In this document: piece by piece, positions 9,381-17,893 of the stretch | Numbering within the stretch: position 1 is the first letter of the stretch | Layout: each line of letters starts with the position of its first letter | Assembly: GCA_045640985.1 (NCBI GenBank) | Contig: JAZUFZ010000004.1 | Coordinates: 1 to 64,000 of the forward strand | DNA: 64,000 bases | From: Colimorpha sp045640985 | GTDB lineage: Bacteria; Bacteroidota; Bacteroidia; Bacteroidales; P3 | Reading direction: 5' to 3' | The notes under the pieces: model-generated | What the model saw: the letters and a program-made list of their open reading frames with translations, nothing else | Databases searched by the model: none | What the model was told of the DNA's origin: nothing | Made by a program: the position numbers and the translations under genes

Positions 9381-9430
9381 ACCCCAAAACGTGTCCCGGG
9401 AAAGTCCCTCCGGACACCACCGCAAAAGGG

Positions 9431-10009
9431 CTAATTCTTCAGTTTCGTCCGGATAAGCGCCATCAGAAATCCCAGACAGATAAAGCCGCCCGCCGGAAGA
9501 ACAAACATAAGCATTCCCCGCTCGGCGAACTGCCAGCCGAACAGACTTCCGTTACCCAGCATTTCCCGGACCATTCCCACAAGCGTCAAAGCCCAGGTAA
9601 ACCCCAATCCCATGAAAAGTCCATCCAGAAGCGAATGCCAGACGCCATTTTTTGAAGCGAATGCCTCTGCCCTTCCCAGCACGATACAGTTCACCACAAT
9701 CAGCGGAATATAGAGCCCAAGCGCATCAAAAAGCGAAGGCAGATAAGCCTCCATTAACATCTGAACCACAGTCACAAATGTAGCAATAACCACAATATAA
9801 GCCGGAATGCGGACCTTGTCGGGAATCACACTTTTCAGAAGCGAAATAAAGGTGTTGGAGAGCGTCAGAACGAATGCCGTTGCGAGCCCCATACTCATGC
9901 CGTTGATTGCCGAAGTCGTGGTGGCAAGCGTCGGACACATACCCAGCACGAGTACCCAGGTCGGATTCTGGCGGAAAAGGCCGTCTTTTATGATTGTTGA
10001 AGGTTTCAT
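9431..10009 (-). CDS. rnfE: Rnf complex membrane subunit RnfE
   Basis: 192 residues, the usual length. It is an integral membrane subunit of the ferredoxin:NAD+ oxidoreductase that couples electron transfer to ion translocation. The family landmarks NPTWVLVLGMCPTLATTTSA near the N-terminus and VNCIVLGRAEAFASKNG in the middle are clear, with about six hydrophobic segments. Its start overlaps the stop of rnfG by 4 bp. It is the last gene of the operon. rnfA, which normally follows in this group, is absent here. Confidence 0.93.
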   Translation of the reverse strand: MKPSTIIKDGLFRQNPTWVLVLGMCPTLATTTSAINGMSMGLATAFVLTLSNTFISLLKSVIPDKVRIPAYIVVIATFVTVVQMLMEAYLPSLFDALGLYIPLIVVNCIVLGRAEAFASKNGVWHSLLDGLFMGLGFTWALTLVGMVREMLGNGSLFGWQFAERGMLMFVLPAGGFICLGFLMALIRTKLKN

Positions 10010-10560
10010 TTTTCAAAAATCTTATATGCAGTGTTGATAGCTTCACAGAAGGCCCGCGAAGTGATGGTGGCTCCGCTGATGGCATCCACTTCTCCCCCGT
10101 CTTTAGCCACTTTGAGCGGCTCGGCTCCCGGATTTTTCCCGATTACGCAGCCCTTGCCGTCCTCCTGGAACCAGGAATCCGCCTTGGCTCCAAGACCGGG
10201 CGTTTCGTGCGTCTCAAGTATCTGATATCCAGTAATGGTACCGTTGCTGTCGAACCCCACCATTATGCTGATATGACCGCTGAAACCGGCGTCCGAAAAC
10301 GACTCAACGGCTACCCCGACCGGTTTTCCCTCCGGGTCAGACGCCATCCAGCACGGAAGTCCTGCAATCGTGTCATTCCGGAGCTCCTCAAACTGCGGCA
10401 GAACGATTTTTACGGCAGACGATTTCTTTTCCTGTCTCGACTTTAGGATAGGCTCCGCCGTGGCCCGGTCCGCCAGAGCAAGCACGCCCGCCGACACCAC
10501 ACTTATAGCCGTGAGCACCAGCAACATATTCAACAGATTGGATTCAGCCTTTTTCCGCAT
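10006..10560 (-). CDS. rnfG: Rnf complex FMN-binding subunit RnfG
   Basis: 184 residues. One N-terminal membrane anchor (residues ~10-30) precedes a periplasmic FMN-binding domain. The SGAT sequence in DAISGATITSRAF near the C-terminus is the flavinylation motif, where FMN is bound covalently through the Thr. ETPGLGAKAD is also typical of the family. It lies 11 bp behind rnfD and overlaps rnfE. Modification would need an ApbE-type flavin transferase, which is not in this window. Confidence 0.93.
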   Translation of the reverse strand: MRKKAESNLLNMLLVLTAISVVSAGVLALADRATAEPILKSRQEKKSSAVKIVLPQFEELRNDTIAGLPCWMASDPEGKPVGVAVESFSDAGFSGHISIMVGFDSNGTITGYQILETHETPGLGAKADSWFQEDGKGCVIGKNPGAEPLKVAKDGGEVDAISGATITSRAFCEAINTAYKIFEK

Positions 10561-10571
10561 GACAATTCATT

Positions 10572-11537
10572 TTAATCAGCAAAACGTTTGGGATGGCACA
10601 CCTTGTTAATCAACGGCGTTACCGCATTCATCAGCAATATGGCAAAGGACACGCCCTCAGGATATACTCCCCAGTTCCGGATAATTATCGTAAGCAGTCC
10701 GCACCCGATTCCGAACACAATCTGGCCGCTTTTAATCATCGGAGAGGTACTCATGTCGGTTGCCATGAAACAGGCGCCCAGCAACAGTCCGCCCGTCAAT
10801 AAAGTGGTTACCGGATCAATATACATCGAAGGATCAACCAGCCACAATATGCCACTGAACACAAAGGCCGTCCCGATAAAGCTAACCGGTGTATGCCAGC
10901 TGATTACGCCACTCACCAGCAGATAGACCGCCCCTATCAGCACGGCAATTGCCGACACTTCCCCCAGCGAGCCGCCCATCTGTCCGAGCAGCATCTGCCA
11001 CACTCCCGGAAGGTCTATGGGAGAGCCTGTTTTCAGGCCTTCTTTTATCATTCCTAAGGGGGTAGGACCGCTCACGGTATCCAGACCCATAGGGAACCAT
11101 TTTCCGACAACGGGCCAGGTGGTCATCTCTACCGGAAACGAAACCAGCATAAATACCCTGCCAGCCAGAGCCGGATTGAACGGATTCCGCCCGATGCCGC
11201 CGAATGCCATCTTTGCCACCCCTATGGCGAACAAAGCCCCTATCGACACGATCCAGATCATATCGGACGTTGCCGGGACATTAAACGCCAACAGAATGCC
11301 TGTCACAACAGCCGAACCGTCCTGTATGGTGGTGGGACGCTTCATAATGTATTTTTCTATCAGCCACTGACTCAACACACAAACGCCAACGCTGACCAAT
11401 GTGATCAGCAACGCATTCAGGCCGAAGTAGGCGACCGACACCAGAAATGCCGGTGATAAAGCCAGACAGACACGCCACATCATATTTCCCGTGGTGTCGT
11501 GACTATGGACGTGTGGTGACCCTGATACTACAAACAT
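10572..11537 (-). CDS. rnfD: Rnf complex membrane subunit RnfD
   Basis: 321 residues, an integral membrane flavoprotein related to NqrB. It begins with SGSPHVHSHDTTGNMM, close to the family's usual N-terminus, and has about nine hydrophobic segments. The expected flavinylation site reads VSGPTPLGMIKEG: Pro replaces the usual Ala of (S/T)GAT, while the acceptor Thr is kept. The start overlaps the stop of rnfC by one base. Confidence 0.93.
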   Translation of the reverse strand: MFVVSGSPHVHSHDTTGNMMWRVCLALSPAFLVSVAYFGLNALLITLVSVGVCVLSQWLIEKYIMKRPTTIQDGSAVVTGILLAFNVPATSDMIWIVSIGALFAIGVAKMAFGGIGRNPFNPALAGRVFMLVSFPVEMTTWPVVGKWFPMGLDTVSGPTPLGMIKEGLKTGSPIDLPGVWQMLLGQMGGSLGEVSAIAVLIGAVYLLVSGVISWHTPVSFIGTAFVFSGILWLVDPSMYIDPVTTLLTGGLLLGACFMATDMSTSPMIKSGQIVFGIGCGLLTIIIRNWGVYPEGVSFAILLMNAVTPLINKVCHPKRFAD

Positions 11538-12847
11538 TATCGTCTAAGTTTTTGTTTTCCCAATCTGATTTCATCTACGAGAGGCTTGTTGGCAGGACAG
11601 CTCCACTGGCAGCACCCGCATTCCAGACAGTCCAGCAGATGGAGTTCGGCAGCCTTGCGCAGCTGTCCGGCATGGAGTACCAGCGAAAACATATAGGGCT
11701 CCAGCCCCATCGGACAGGCCTTTACACACTTGCCGCATCTGATGCAGTTCGTTTCCACTCCCCTATGACTTGTACGCTTGGGCATCACGAGGATACTTGC
11801 GCTTCCTTTCACTATCGGACTATCGAGATTACAGATAGCCTTGCCCATCATCGGACCTCCTGAAATAACCTTTTCTGTTCCGTCCGGCAGCTCTCCCCAC
11901 GCGCGCTGTATCACGTCTTTGAGCGGTATTCCCAAACGTATCTTATAGTTATGCTGCGAGGTCATATCTTTTCCCGTGACCGTCACCAGGCGTTCCACCA
12001 GCGGCTTATTCTTCTGAACCGCCTCATATACGGCATACGCCGTACTCACATTGCTTACCACGCAACCCACATCTATAGGCAGTTTCCCGCTGGGCACCCG
12101 GCGCCCCGTCAAAGCATCTATCAATTGTTTTTCGCCACCTTGCGGATATTTCATCTTCAAAGGTTCTATCCGGATATCCTTGAACTGCGCCGCCAGATGT
12201 TCCATCTGCATGATAGCATGGGGTTTGTTGCATTCGATACCGACAATGACCGGCGCCCCATTCAACGCCTTTTGCAAGATACTGATGCCCACCATCAGCT
12301 CCTCTGTATGTTCTACCATCAGCCGGCCGTCCCCCGAAAGATAAGGCTCACATTCCACACCGTTTATCAATAGATAATCGGCGTGTTTGCCTTCCGGAAT
12401 CGAATATTTTATATGCGTCGGAAAGGTAGCGCCTCCCAGACCGACAACGCCCATCTCCTTCAGTTTGGCAACAATCTCCGGTGCTTCCAATTCACACTCG
12501 CGCTTCACCTCCGGAGTCCGGTCAATGGTATCCAGCCATTCATCTCCCTCCACATCGATATAGACGGCGGTTCTGGGTATTCCGCCTGCATCTTTCGCCC
12601 ATCCGACCTCAGTTACAGTACCCGAATACGGGGAATGGACATTGGCACACATAAACGCCTCGGCACGGCCTAACAGCTGCCCGACCTTCACTTTATCCCC
12701 TTTTGCCACCACAGGTGCCGCCGGAGTACCTATATGCTGCGTCAGCAGTACCACCCCTTTCTTCGGCAATGGAAACATTTCCAAAGGCGCATGAGCCGCA
12801 AATTTCTGCGGTTTCGGATGGATGCCACCTAACTTAAATGTTTTCAT
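11537..12847 (-). CDS. rnfC: Rnf complex NADH/FMN and iron-sulfur subunit RnfC
   Basis: 436 residues, the peripheral subunit that exchanges electrons with NAD(H). The order is an N-terminal barrel-sandwich region (GGIHPKPQK), a Rossmann/FMN segment with GVVGLGGATFPTHIKYS, an SLBB-like part, and two [4Fe-4S] motifs near the C-terminus (CIRCGKCVKACP and CLECGCCQWSCP). The length fits short RnfC forms without the long Ala/Lys tail of proteobacteria. It overlaps rnfB by 14 bp, which points to coupled translation. Confidence 0.95.
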   Translation of the reverse strand: MKTFKLGGIHPKPQKFAAHAPLEMFPLPKKGVVLLTQHIGTPAAPVVAKGDKVKVGQLLGRAEAFMCANVHSPYSGTVTEVGWAKDAGGIPRTAVYIDVEGDEWLDTIDRTPEVKRECELEAPEIVAKLKEMGVVGLGGATFPTHIKYSIPEGKHADYLLINGVECEPYLSGDGRLMVEHTEELMVGISILQKALNGAPVIVGIECNKPHAIMQMEHLAAQFKDIRIEPLKMKYPQGGEKQLIDALTGRRVPSGKLPIDVGCVVSNVSTAYAVYEAVQKNKPLVERLVTVTGKDMTSQHNYKIRLGIPLKDVIQRAWGELPDGTEKVISGGPMMGKAICNLDSPIVKGSASILVMPKRTSHRGVETNCIRCGKCVKACPMGLEPYMFSLVLHAGQLRKAAELHLLDCLECGCCQWSCPANKPLVDEIRLGKQKLRR

Positions 12848-13679
12848 CGGTCCTCCTTTCCGGTTCCGGGAAATTCACTTTATGAATAGCCCCTGTAGGG
12901 CATCCGTCAGCACATTTTCCGCAACAGATACATTTTGTATAATCTATATAAGCCAGATTCTGACTTACATGAATAGCCCCGACCGGACAGTTCCGCTCAC
13001 ATTTTCCACACCCGATACATGCCACCATACAATTCTTCCGGGCTGTGCCTTTCTCAAGGTTGCTGCACGCCACATAGACACGCCTGAACCTATCTCCCAC
13101 CGGGCGCATTTCAATAATATTTCTCGGGCACGCACGCGCACAAGCCCCACAGCCCACACACCGGCTTTCATCAACCTCTGGAATCCCCGTCTCTACATTC
13201 ATCGTGATAGCCCCGAACTTGCATTCTTTCGTGCAGTTACCCAGCCCCAGACAGCCGAAAGCACATCCCGATTCACCACTGAATACCGTGTTGGCAAAAG
13301 CACAATCCTTTATCCCTTCAAAATGGGTCTTTTTCACCGCATTGGAGCAAGTACCATTACAGTGCAGCACAGCAACCCGCGGCTCCACCTTTTCGGCCTC
13401 ACACCCCAAGATCGCAGCTATTTTCCCGGCCACAGCATCACCGCCCACCGTACATCGCAATCCATCCAGATCGCCCTGTTTGGCAATCGCTTCTGCCAAC
13501 GCACGACAACCGGCAAAACCGCAACCGCCACAGTTCGCACCGGGAAGCAGTTTTTCAATCTCATCTACCATAGGATTGTCCTCAACGAAGAACTTTTTTG
13601 ATACCCAATACAGCACAATTCCAAAAATTGCGCCTATTCCGCCAAGTACCAAAACAGCCTTCAAAAGAGTGTTTATCAT
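12834..13679 (-). CDS. rnfB: Rnf complex polyferredoxin subunit RnfB
   Basis: 281 residues. An N-terminal membrane anchor (residues ~7-28) is followed by the family's four-Cys cluster motif (ANCGGCGFAGCRALAEAI), a Cys-rich middle (GCAFGCLGLGNC) and three ferredoxin-type CxxCxxCxxxCP motifs (CVGCGACARACP, CIGCGKCERNCP, CICCGKCADGCP). It takes electrons from ferredoxin and is the first gene of the operon. A consensus promoter lies 46 bases upstream of its ATG. Confidence 0.95.
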   Translation of the reverse strand: MINTLLKAVLVLGGIGAIFGIVLYWVSKKFFVEDNPMVDEIEKLLPGANCGGCGFAGCRALAEAIAKQGDLDGLRCTVGGDAVAGKIAAILGCEAEKVEPRVAVLHCNGTCSNAVKKTHFEGIKDCAFANTVFSGESGCAFGCLGLGNCTKECKFGAITMNVETGIPEVDESRCVGCGACARACPRNIIEMRPVGDRFRRVYVACSNLEKGTARKNCMVACIGCGKCERNCPVGAIHVSQNLAYIDYTKCICCGKCADGCPTGAIHKVNFPEPERRTDENI

Positions 13680-13724
13680 TATGTTGAGATATTTAATAGC
13701 GATATTTCCACATCATTTCAATTT

Positions 13725-13733
13725 GCAAATATA
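13725..13733 (-). promoter_or_regulatory. -7 element of the rnf operon
   Basis: TATATTTGC on the minus strand, a perfect match. Confidence 0.65.
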
Positions 13734-13777
13734 CAAAAAATATTTTAATATTGATATATTTCTAACAAAAAAATAAA

Positions 13778-13806
13778 GGAGCCACCCAAAGGCGGCTCCT
13801 TTTCCG
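13778..13806 (-). terminator. Terminator of the usp-SPOR unit
   Basis: Stem GGAGCCGCC/GGTGGCTCC with one mismatch and a 4-base loop, followed on the minus strand by a T-rich stretch. It ends the upstream minus-strand unit before the rnf promoter. Confidence 0.75.
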
Positions 13807-13851
13807 GTCGAAACCGGAGGTCGAAATCTGGAAAATTTACTCTACAATAGT

Positions 13852-14310
13852 TTATATGTCATCTTCCGACTCGGGAATCATTTCGCTCCAGTCAAGCTGG
13901 ATAGGATATATATCATCGTGAACCACAGTTCCCGGGTAAAATTCCTTGATATGAGTCAAAAAGCAATAGGCCTCCAGGCGGGTACGGAAATCGCCGACCT
14001 TTATCTTGAAATTAGGTTCGTCAAAAATCACATAGACCTCAACTCCAGCATACTCCGACTTGAATTTATCCTTCAAGGCGAAAGCGTTATTCTTGGCATT
14101 CACGCCCGAAAGGGACGCAATCTGAATTCTGTATCCAGGGATGGTACGCACCTTTTCGTTAAAATCGATGTGCTTGCGGACAAGGCCATTAACGGCCGTA
14201 TCACCCGTAATTGAAGTCTTTCCCTGACGGGGCGGATAAAGATTCCGCTGTGCCTGCAGCGCTCCCGCAGAAAACAGGACAATCAACAAAAGAAATATAT
14301 GTTTTCTCAT
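13852..14310 (-). CDS. SPOR-domain exported protein
   Basis: 152 residues with a signal peptide (MRKHIFLLLIVLFSAGALQA). The mature part is essentially one SPOR domain (residues ~60-140; YRIQIASLSGVNAKNNAFALK, then KIKVGDFRTRLEAYCFL), which binds denuded peptidoglycan glycan strands. It probably acts in the periplasm on septal or remodelled wall. It starts 3 bp after the universal stress gene and shares its transcript. Confidence 0.85.
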   Translation of the reverse strand: MRKHIFLLLIVLFSAGALQAQRNLYPPRQGKTSITGDTAVNGLVRKHIDFNEKVRTIPGYRIQIASLSGVNAKNNAFALKDKFKSEYAGVEVYVIFDEPNFKIKVGDFRTRLEAYCFLTHIKEFYPGTVVHDDIYPIQLDWSEMIPESEDDI

Positions 14311-14313
14311 AGA

Positions 14314-15129
14314 TTATTTTGCTGCGCCATTGATTTGTTCGGGACGGACCGAAACCACTGGAATATTGGAATCAGTAATCATCTGCTGAGCGAAAGTACC
14401 CATCAGGAGATTGGAAATAGCCTTCTCCTGCTCGGTCATAATCACAATCATATCCGCATTGATTTCAGAAGCATATTCAAGCGTTGTCAAAGTAAGATTC
14501 TTCGGCACATCCACAATTTTGGTAACATAACGTATGTTATTCTTGGCAAGATGACGCGCCACCTGGTTCACGAAACTGCTCACAGTACCGCGAATATCCT
14601 TGGAATCAGAAGTATTAAGACCGAGGATGTGGATTTCCGAACCGAATGTACGGGCGAATTTCTCTGCGATATTCACCTTCTGACGGGTAACATCCGTGCT
14701 GTCGAGCGGCAGAACGATACGGTCAAGATTCTTGTTGAAATTATAGCCCTCACGGACCGAAAGCACGGGCACCTTGGAATCGGTAATGGTACGATAGGTA
14801 TTCTTACCCATCCAGTTGCGCTTGTAGCCCGACATACCGTTGGTTCCTACAATCACCAGAGAGGCATTATCCTCTTCTGCCTGCTTAGTAAGTTCCGTAG
14901 ATACAACACCTTCACGGATCACATATTCCAATTTAATGCCTTTCAGCAGATGAGCCACACCTGCATTGCGGCGCTCAATTTCCTCACGGATAGGAGCCTC
15001 ATCCTGTGCCTGTTCTTTCACATACACCAGTCTGATATCCTTATGCCAGCGGTTGGCAATATCAATAGCCAAATCAACAGCATTGGCTGAACCTGTCGAA
15101 AAATCGAAACCTACAATAATATTTTCCAT
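14314..15129 (-). CDS. Universal stress protein, tandem UspA domains
   Basis: 271 residues with two UspA folds. Domain 1 (~1-125) opens with IIVGFDFSTGSANAVDLA and carries VGTNGMSGYKRNWMGKNT, a degenerate form of the G-2x-G-9x-G(S/T) ATP-binding motif. Domain 2 (~135-265) has IVLPLDSTDVTRQKVNIA and LLMGTFAQQMI. It is cytoplasmic. Strong promoter upstream; SPOR gene 3 bp downstream. Confidence 0.9.
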   Translation of the reverse strand: MENIIVGFDFSTGSANAVDLAIDIANRWHKDIRLVYVKEQAQDEAPIREEIERRNAGVAHLLKGIKLEYVIREGVVSTELTKQAEEDNASLVIVGTNGMSGYKRNWMGKNTYRTITDSKVPVLSVREGYNFNKNLDRIVLPLDSTDVTRQKVNIAEKFARTFGSEIHILGLNTSDSKDIRGTVSSFVNQVARHLAKNNIRYVTKIVDVPKNLTLTTLEYASEINADMIVIMTEQEKAISNLLMGTFAQQMITDSNIPVVSVRPEQINGAAK

Positions 15130-15196
15130 AATGTTGATATATTTAATTCGTGAGGACGACTATATGAGCCGAGCCTTAATGATACAAATTTGCGGT

Positions 15197-15205
15197 GCAA
15201 AATTA
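15197..15205 (-). promoter_or_regulatory. -7 element of the universal stress gene
   Basis: TAATTTTGC on the minus strand, a perfect match. Confidence 0.65.
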
Positions 15206-15339
15206 CAAATAAATTTTGAACTGACAAAATTTTTTTATTATAACCTGAATTTTCTCAACAGGAATACGCCTCATAAAACCTGTTGGAAGAATTGATTTTC
15301 CTGGATTTCTTTCAGTATGTACTACAGTCACTTGTATGG

Positions 15340-15458
15340 GGTAACTCCCTTCTATCTTCTTTTTATCTCCATATTAACTTCTTTTTATCTCCTTTCCTTA
15401 GAATAAGAGATAGAAAAAAGATAAAAAGAAGATAAAAAGAAGATAGAAGGGTGTTACC
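15340..15458 (+). repeat. 119-bp dyad element built from 11-bp units, copy A
   Basis: Two inverted arms of five 11-bp units each (general form nnTAWCTYCYT, outer unit GGTAACWCCCT) around a short centre. It has the same length and unit order as copies B (35310) and C (53879) but lies in the opposite orientation. It sits in the 516-bp gap 15130-15645, which has no gene. About 22 bp in front of it (15314-15335) is also conserved at copies B and D. Confidence 0.85.
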
Positions 15459-15597
15459 GCAGAGCGGAGCCCCCGATGGTGGCTCTGCGCCAGCGCAGCC
15501 TCAGCGACCGCACACAGGCTCAAGCCAGAATTACAACTTGGAATTTTGACCTATACGCCTTAATTTTTTCCAATGGAAACAGACCACATAAAACAAA

Positions 15598-15627
15598 AAA
15601 GAGATGAATCCGGGGATCCATCTCTTT
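15598..15627 (-). terminator. Terminator of pepD
   Basis: 12-bp stem with one mismatch (AAAGAGATGGAT/ATTCATCTCTTT on the minus strand), then a T run into the gap. Confidence 0.75.
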
Positions 15628-15645
15628 CGGTATTGCCATAAATGA

Positions 15646-17100
15646 TTATTTCTCAGGTACAGCAAGCAGCACTTCGGTGAGGTACTTGAAGAACTTCTGT
15701 ACACTTGGAATATTCACGCGTTCGGCTGGGCTGTGAGGGCTCATAATGGTAGGTCCGAAGGAAATCATATCCCAGTTAGGATATTTACCGCCGAGAAGGC
15801 CGCATTCAAGGCCTGCATGGATAGCCATAACCTTAGGTTCCTCATTGTACAGACGCTTGTATGTCTGCTTCATGGCAGCGAGCAACGGTGATTCCATGTT
15901 GGGCTTCCAGCCGGGATAAGCACCGGTAAGTTCGCAAGTGCCGCCTACGAGTTCTGCCAGACAAACCAGACGTTCTGCCAGAGCATCCTTGGCTGTATCA
16001 ACAGAACTGCGGAGGAGCGCCATAATGGTCAGTTCCTTGCCGTCAGTCTTGGTGATAGCGATATTCAAAGAGGTCTCCACGAGGTCAGCCATACTGTTGC
16101 TCATACGCTGAACCGCATTGGGAATTACCATCATTGCATTGATGATTTTCTGGGTATCGGCATCAGTCATCACCTGTGCAGGAAGTGCGATATCTTCATA
16201 TTTCATGCAGAAATCAGGATCAACGGCAGAGAGTTCCTTCTTCATCCAGCCATAAACCTTATCGAATTCATCAAGAATACATTTCTTGTGTGCAACAGGC
16301 AAAGCAAGCTCTACGACTGCCTCACGCGGAATAGCATTTCTCATATTGCCGCCTTCGAGGCAGATGATACGGATACCGCATTCAGCCACCCAGCGCAGCA
16401 TACGGAAAAGAAGTTTGTTTGCATTGCCACGGCCGAGGTTGATATCCATGCCGGAGTGACCGCCCTTGAGTCCGCCGAGGGTGAGACGTACAGCACAGTA
16501 ATCAGCAGGAGTTGCCTCGTATGCAGTGGGTATATGCATGGTTGCATCCACACCACCGGCGCATCCGACATAAAGTTCGCCTTCAGTCTCGGAATCGAGG
16601 TTCAGGAGCAGATCGCCCTTCATGATGCCTTCTTTGAGGTTTTCTGCGCCGGTCATACCGGTTTCCTCATCGATGGTGAACAGCGCCTCTACCGGTCCGT
16701 GCTGAAGCGTTTTGGAAGCCAGAACGGTCATTGCAGCGGCTGCACCGATACCGTTATCGGCGCCCAGAGTAGTACCGTCAGCCCATACCCAATCTTCTTT
16801 GATGACAGTGGTGATAGGATCTTTTACAAAATCGTGAACCTTATCGTTATTCTTTTGGGGAACCATATCCACATGGGCCTGAAGGATGACACCACGGCGG
16901 TTTTCCATACCTGGAGTAGCAGGCTTACGCATGATGATGTTTCCAATTGCATCAACCTCATGTTCGATATTGTTCTTCTCGGCGAAGTCCACCAGCATGG
17001 CACGAACGATTTCTTCGTGTTTGGAAGGACGTGGACACTGGGTCAGGGAATAGAAATTATTCCACAATTCTTTTGGTTCAAGATCTTTGATAGTGCTCAT
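15646..17100 (-). CDS. pepD: Aminoacyl-histidine dipeptidase (M20 family)
   Basis: 484 residues, the normal length for PepD. It is a cytosolic zinc peptidase that cleaves Xaa-His and related dipeptides. Metal-binding segments are in order: QAHVDMVPQ (His), GADNGIGAAA (bridging Asp), IDEETGMTG (general-base and ligand Glu), NLDSETEGELYVG (Asp) and a C-terminal His in IMSPHSPAERV. The lid domain lies between. It is monocistronic with its own promoter and terminator. Confidence 0.93.
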   Translation of the reverse strand: MSTIKDLEPKELWNNFYSLTQCPRPSKHEEIVRAMLVDFAEKNNIEHEVDAIGNIIMRKPATPGMENRRGVILQAHVDMVPQKNNDKVHDFVKDPITTVIKEDWVWADGTTLGADNGIGAAAAMTVLASKTLQHGPVEALFTIDEETGMTGAENLKEGIMKGDLLLNLDSETEGELYVGCAGGVDATMHIPTAYEATPADYCAVRLTLGGLKGGHSGMDINLGRGNANKLLFRMLRWVAECGIRIICLEGGNMRNAIPREAVVELALPVAHKKCILDEFDKVYGWMKKELSAVDPDFCMKYEDIALPAQVMTDADTQKIINAMMVIPNAVQRMSNSMADLVETSLNIAITKTDGKELTIMALLRSSVDTAKDALAERLVCLAELVGGTCELTGAYPGWKPNMESPLLAAMKQTYKRLYNEEPKVMAIHAGLECGLLGGKYPNWDMISFGPTIMSPHSPAERVNIPSVQKFFKYLTEVLLAVPEK

Positions 17101-17143
17101 GATTGTTATATTTTAATGTCAATAATTCTTTTGAAAATTTTTG

Positions 17144-17152
17144 CCAAAGATA
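17144..17152 (-). promoter_or_regulatory. -7 element of pepD
   Basis: TATCTTTGG on the minus strand, 44 bases before the ATG; it matches TAnnTTTG. Confidence 0.55.
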
Positions 17153-17182
17153 CGCAGTTTTTTTGAATAGTGAAGAAAAAAG

Positions 17183-17839
17183 TTATTCACAATCACACAT
17201 CCGTTCCACTATTCTCAGCGCCAGTTCACTCAGTATCAGATTCATTCTGCTCTCGGCAAGTGTTTTTATTTTTTGAATATCGCTTTCCTTCAAACCGGAA
17301 TAATTCACCATAAATGTCGCATCAAATTCCCCAGTCTCCGAAAGATTCATATATTCCACTTCCGACACGCCGTTGTCGGCAAATTCGCGCCAAAGGGCCT
17401 TCCATTCCACCTGAGAGGGTTCGTCTTCCGGAGCGCTGGAATGGGCACTCTGGAAATCCTCATACATCTGCTGGCATTGTTTTTCCATGGCGCACCCTAC
17501 GATGAAGATTATCTTGTCGTACTGGGAAAGGACATCCCATTTGTTCCCGGAAGAAGGCATCATCAGCTGACCGCCCGAGGGCTGTTCCACCACATAGTAC
17601 AACAGGCGGTGCTCTTCGTCATAGTAACTGAAACAGGGATATCTGACCTGAGTGTCGCTGTTATTCGAGCGGGTGAACACAGTGAGGTCGTCTTCGCGTA
17701 TGAAGGACCAGCGATACAGCAGATTGAGATAGCGGACAAACTGGAAGTTGGAATAATAGGTATGCCAGAACATCACCTGCACCTCATCCAGCTGCAGTTC
17801 CGGCAGTTCCAGTTCGTAGGTTATCGCTTTCTTCTTCAT
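17183..17839 (-). CDS. Hypothetical protein, resembles the IPExxxVDY family
   Basis: 218 residues, acidic, no signal peptide or membrane segment. The order LNLLYRWSFIREDDLTVF, then YPCFSYYDEEHRLLYYVV, then YDKIIFIVG resembles the layout of the small Bacteroidota IPExxxVDY proteins, but the naming motif is not present and the protein has an extra ~80-residue C-terminal part. The resemblance is by eye. It lies 54 bp behind the radical SAM gene and may share its promoter. Function unknown. Confidence 0.5.
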   Translation of the reverse strand: MKKKAITYELELPELQLDEVQVMFWHTYYSNFQFVRYLNLLYRWSFIREDDLTVFTRSNNSDTQVRYPCFSYYDEEHRLLYYVVEQPSGGQLMMPSSGNKWDVLSQYDKIIFIVGCAMEKQCQQMYEDFQSAHSSAPEDEPSQVEWKALWREFADNGVSEVEYMNLSETGEFDATFMVNYSGLKESDIQKIKTLAESRMNLILSELALRIVERMCDCE

Positions 17840-17893
17840 TTATTTTCCTTTAACGTGAAAGCATCTGTTTTATTGCGCGATAAAGCAAATATT

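Noticed and set aside
9102..9425. 107-codon minus-strand frame behind rnfE, considered as a degraded rnfA
   Set aside because: It does not show the hydrophobic RnfA pattern, and its middle is simply the translation of the 11-bp array.
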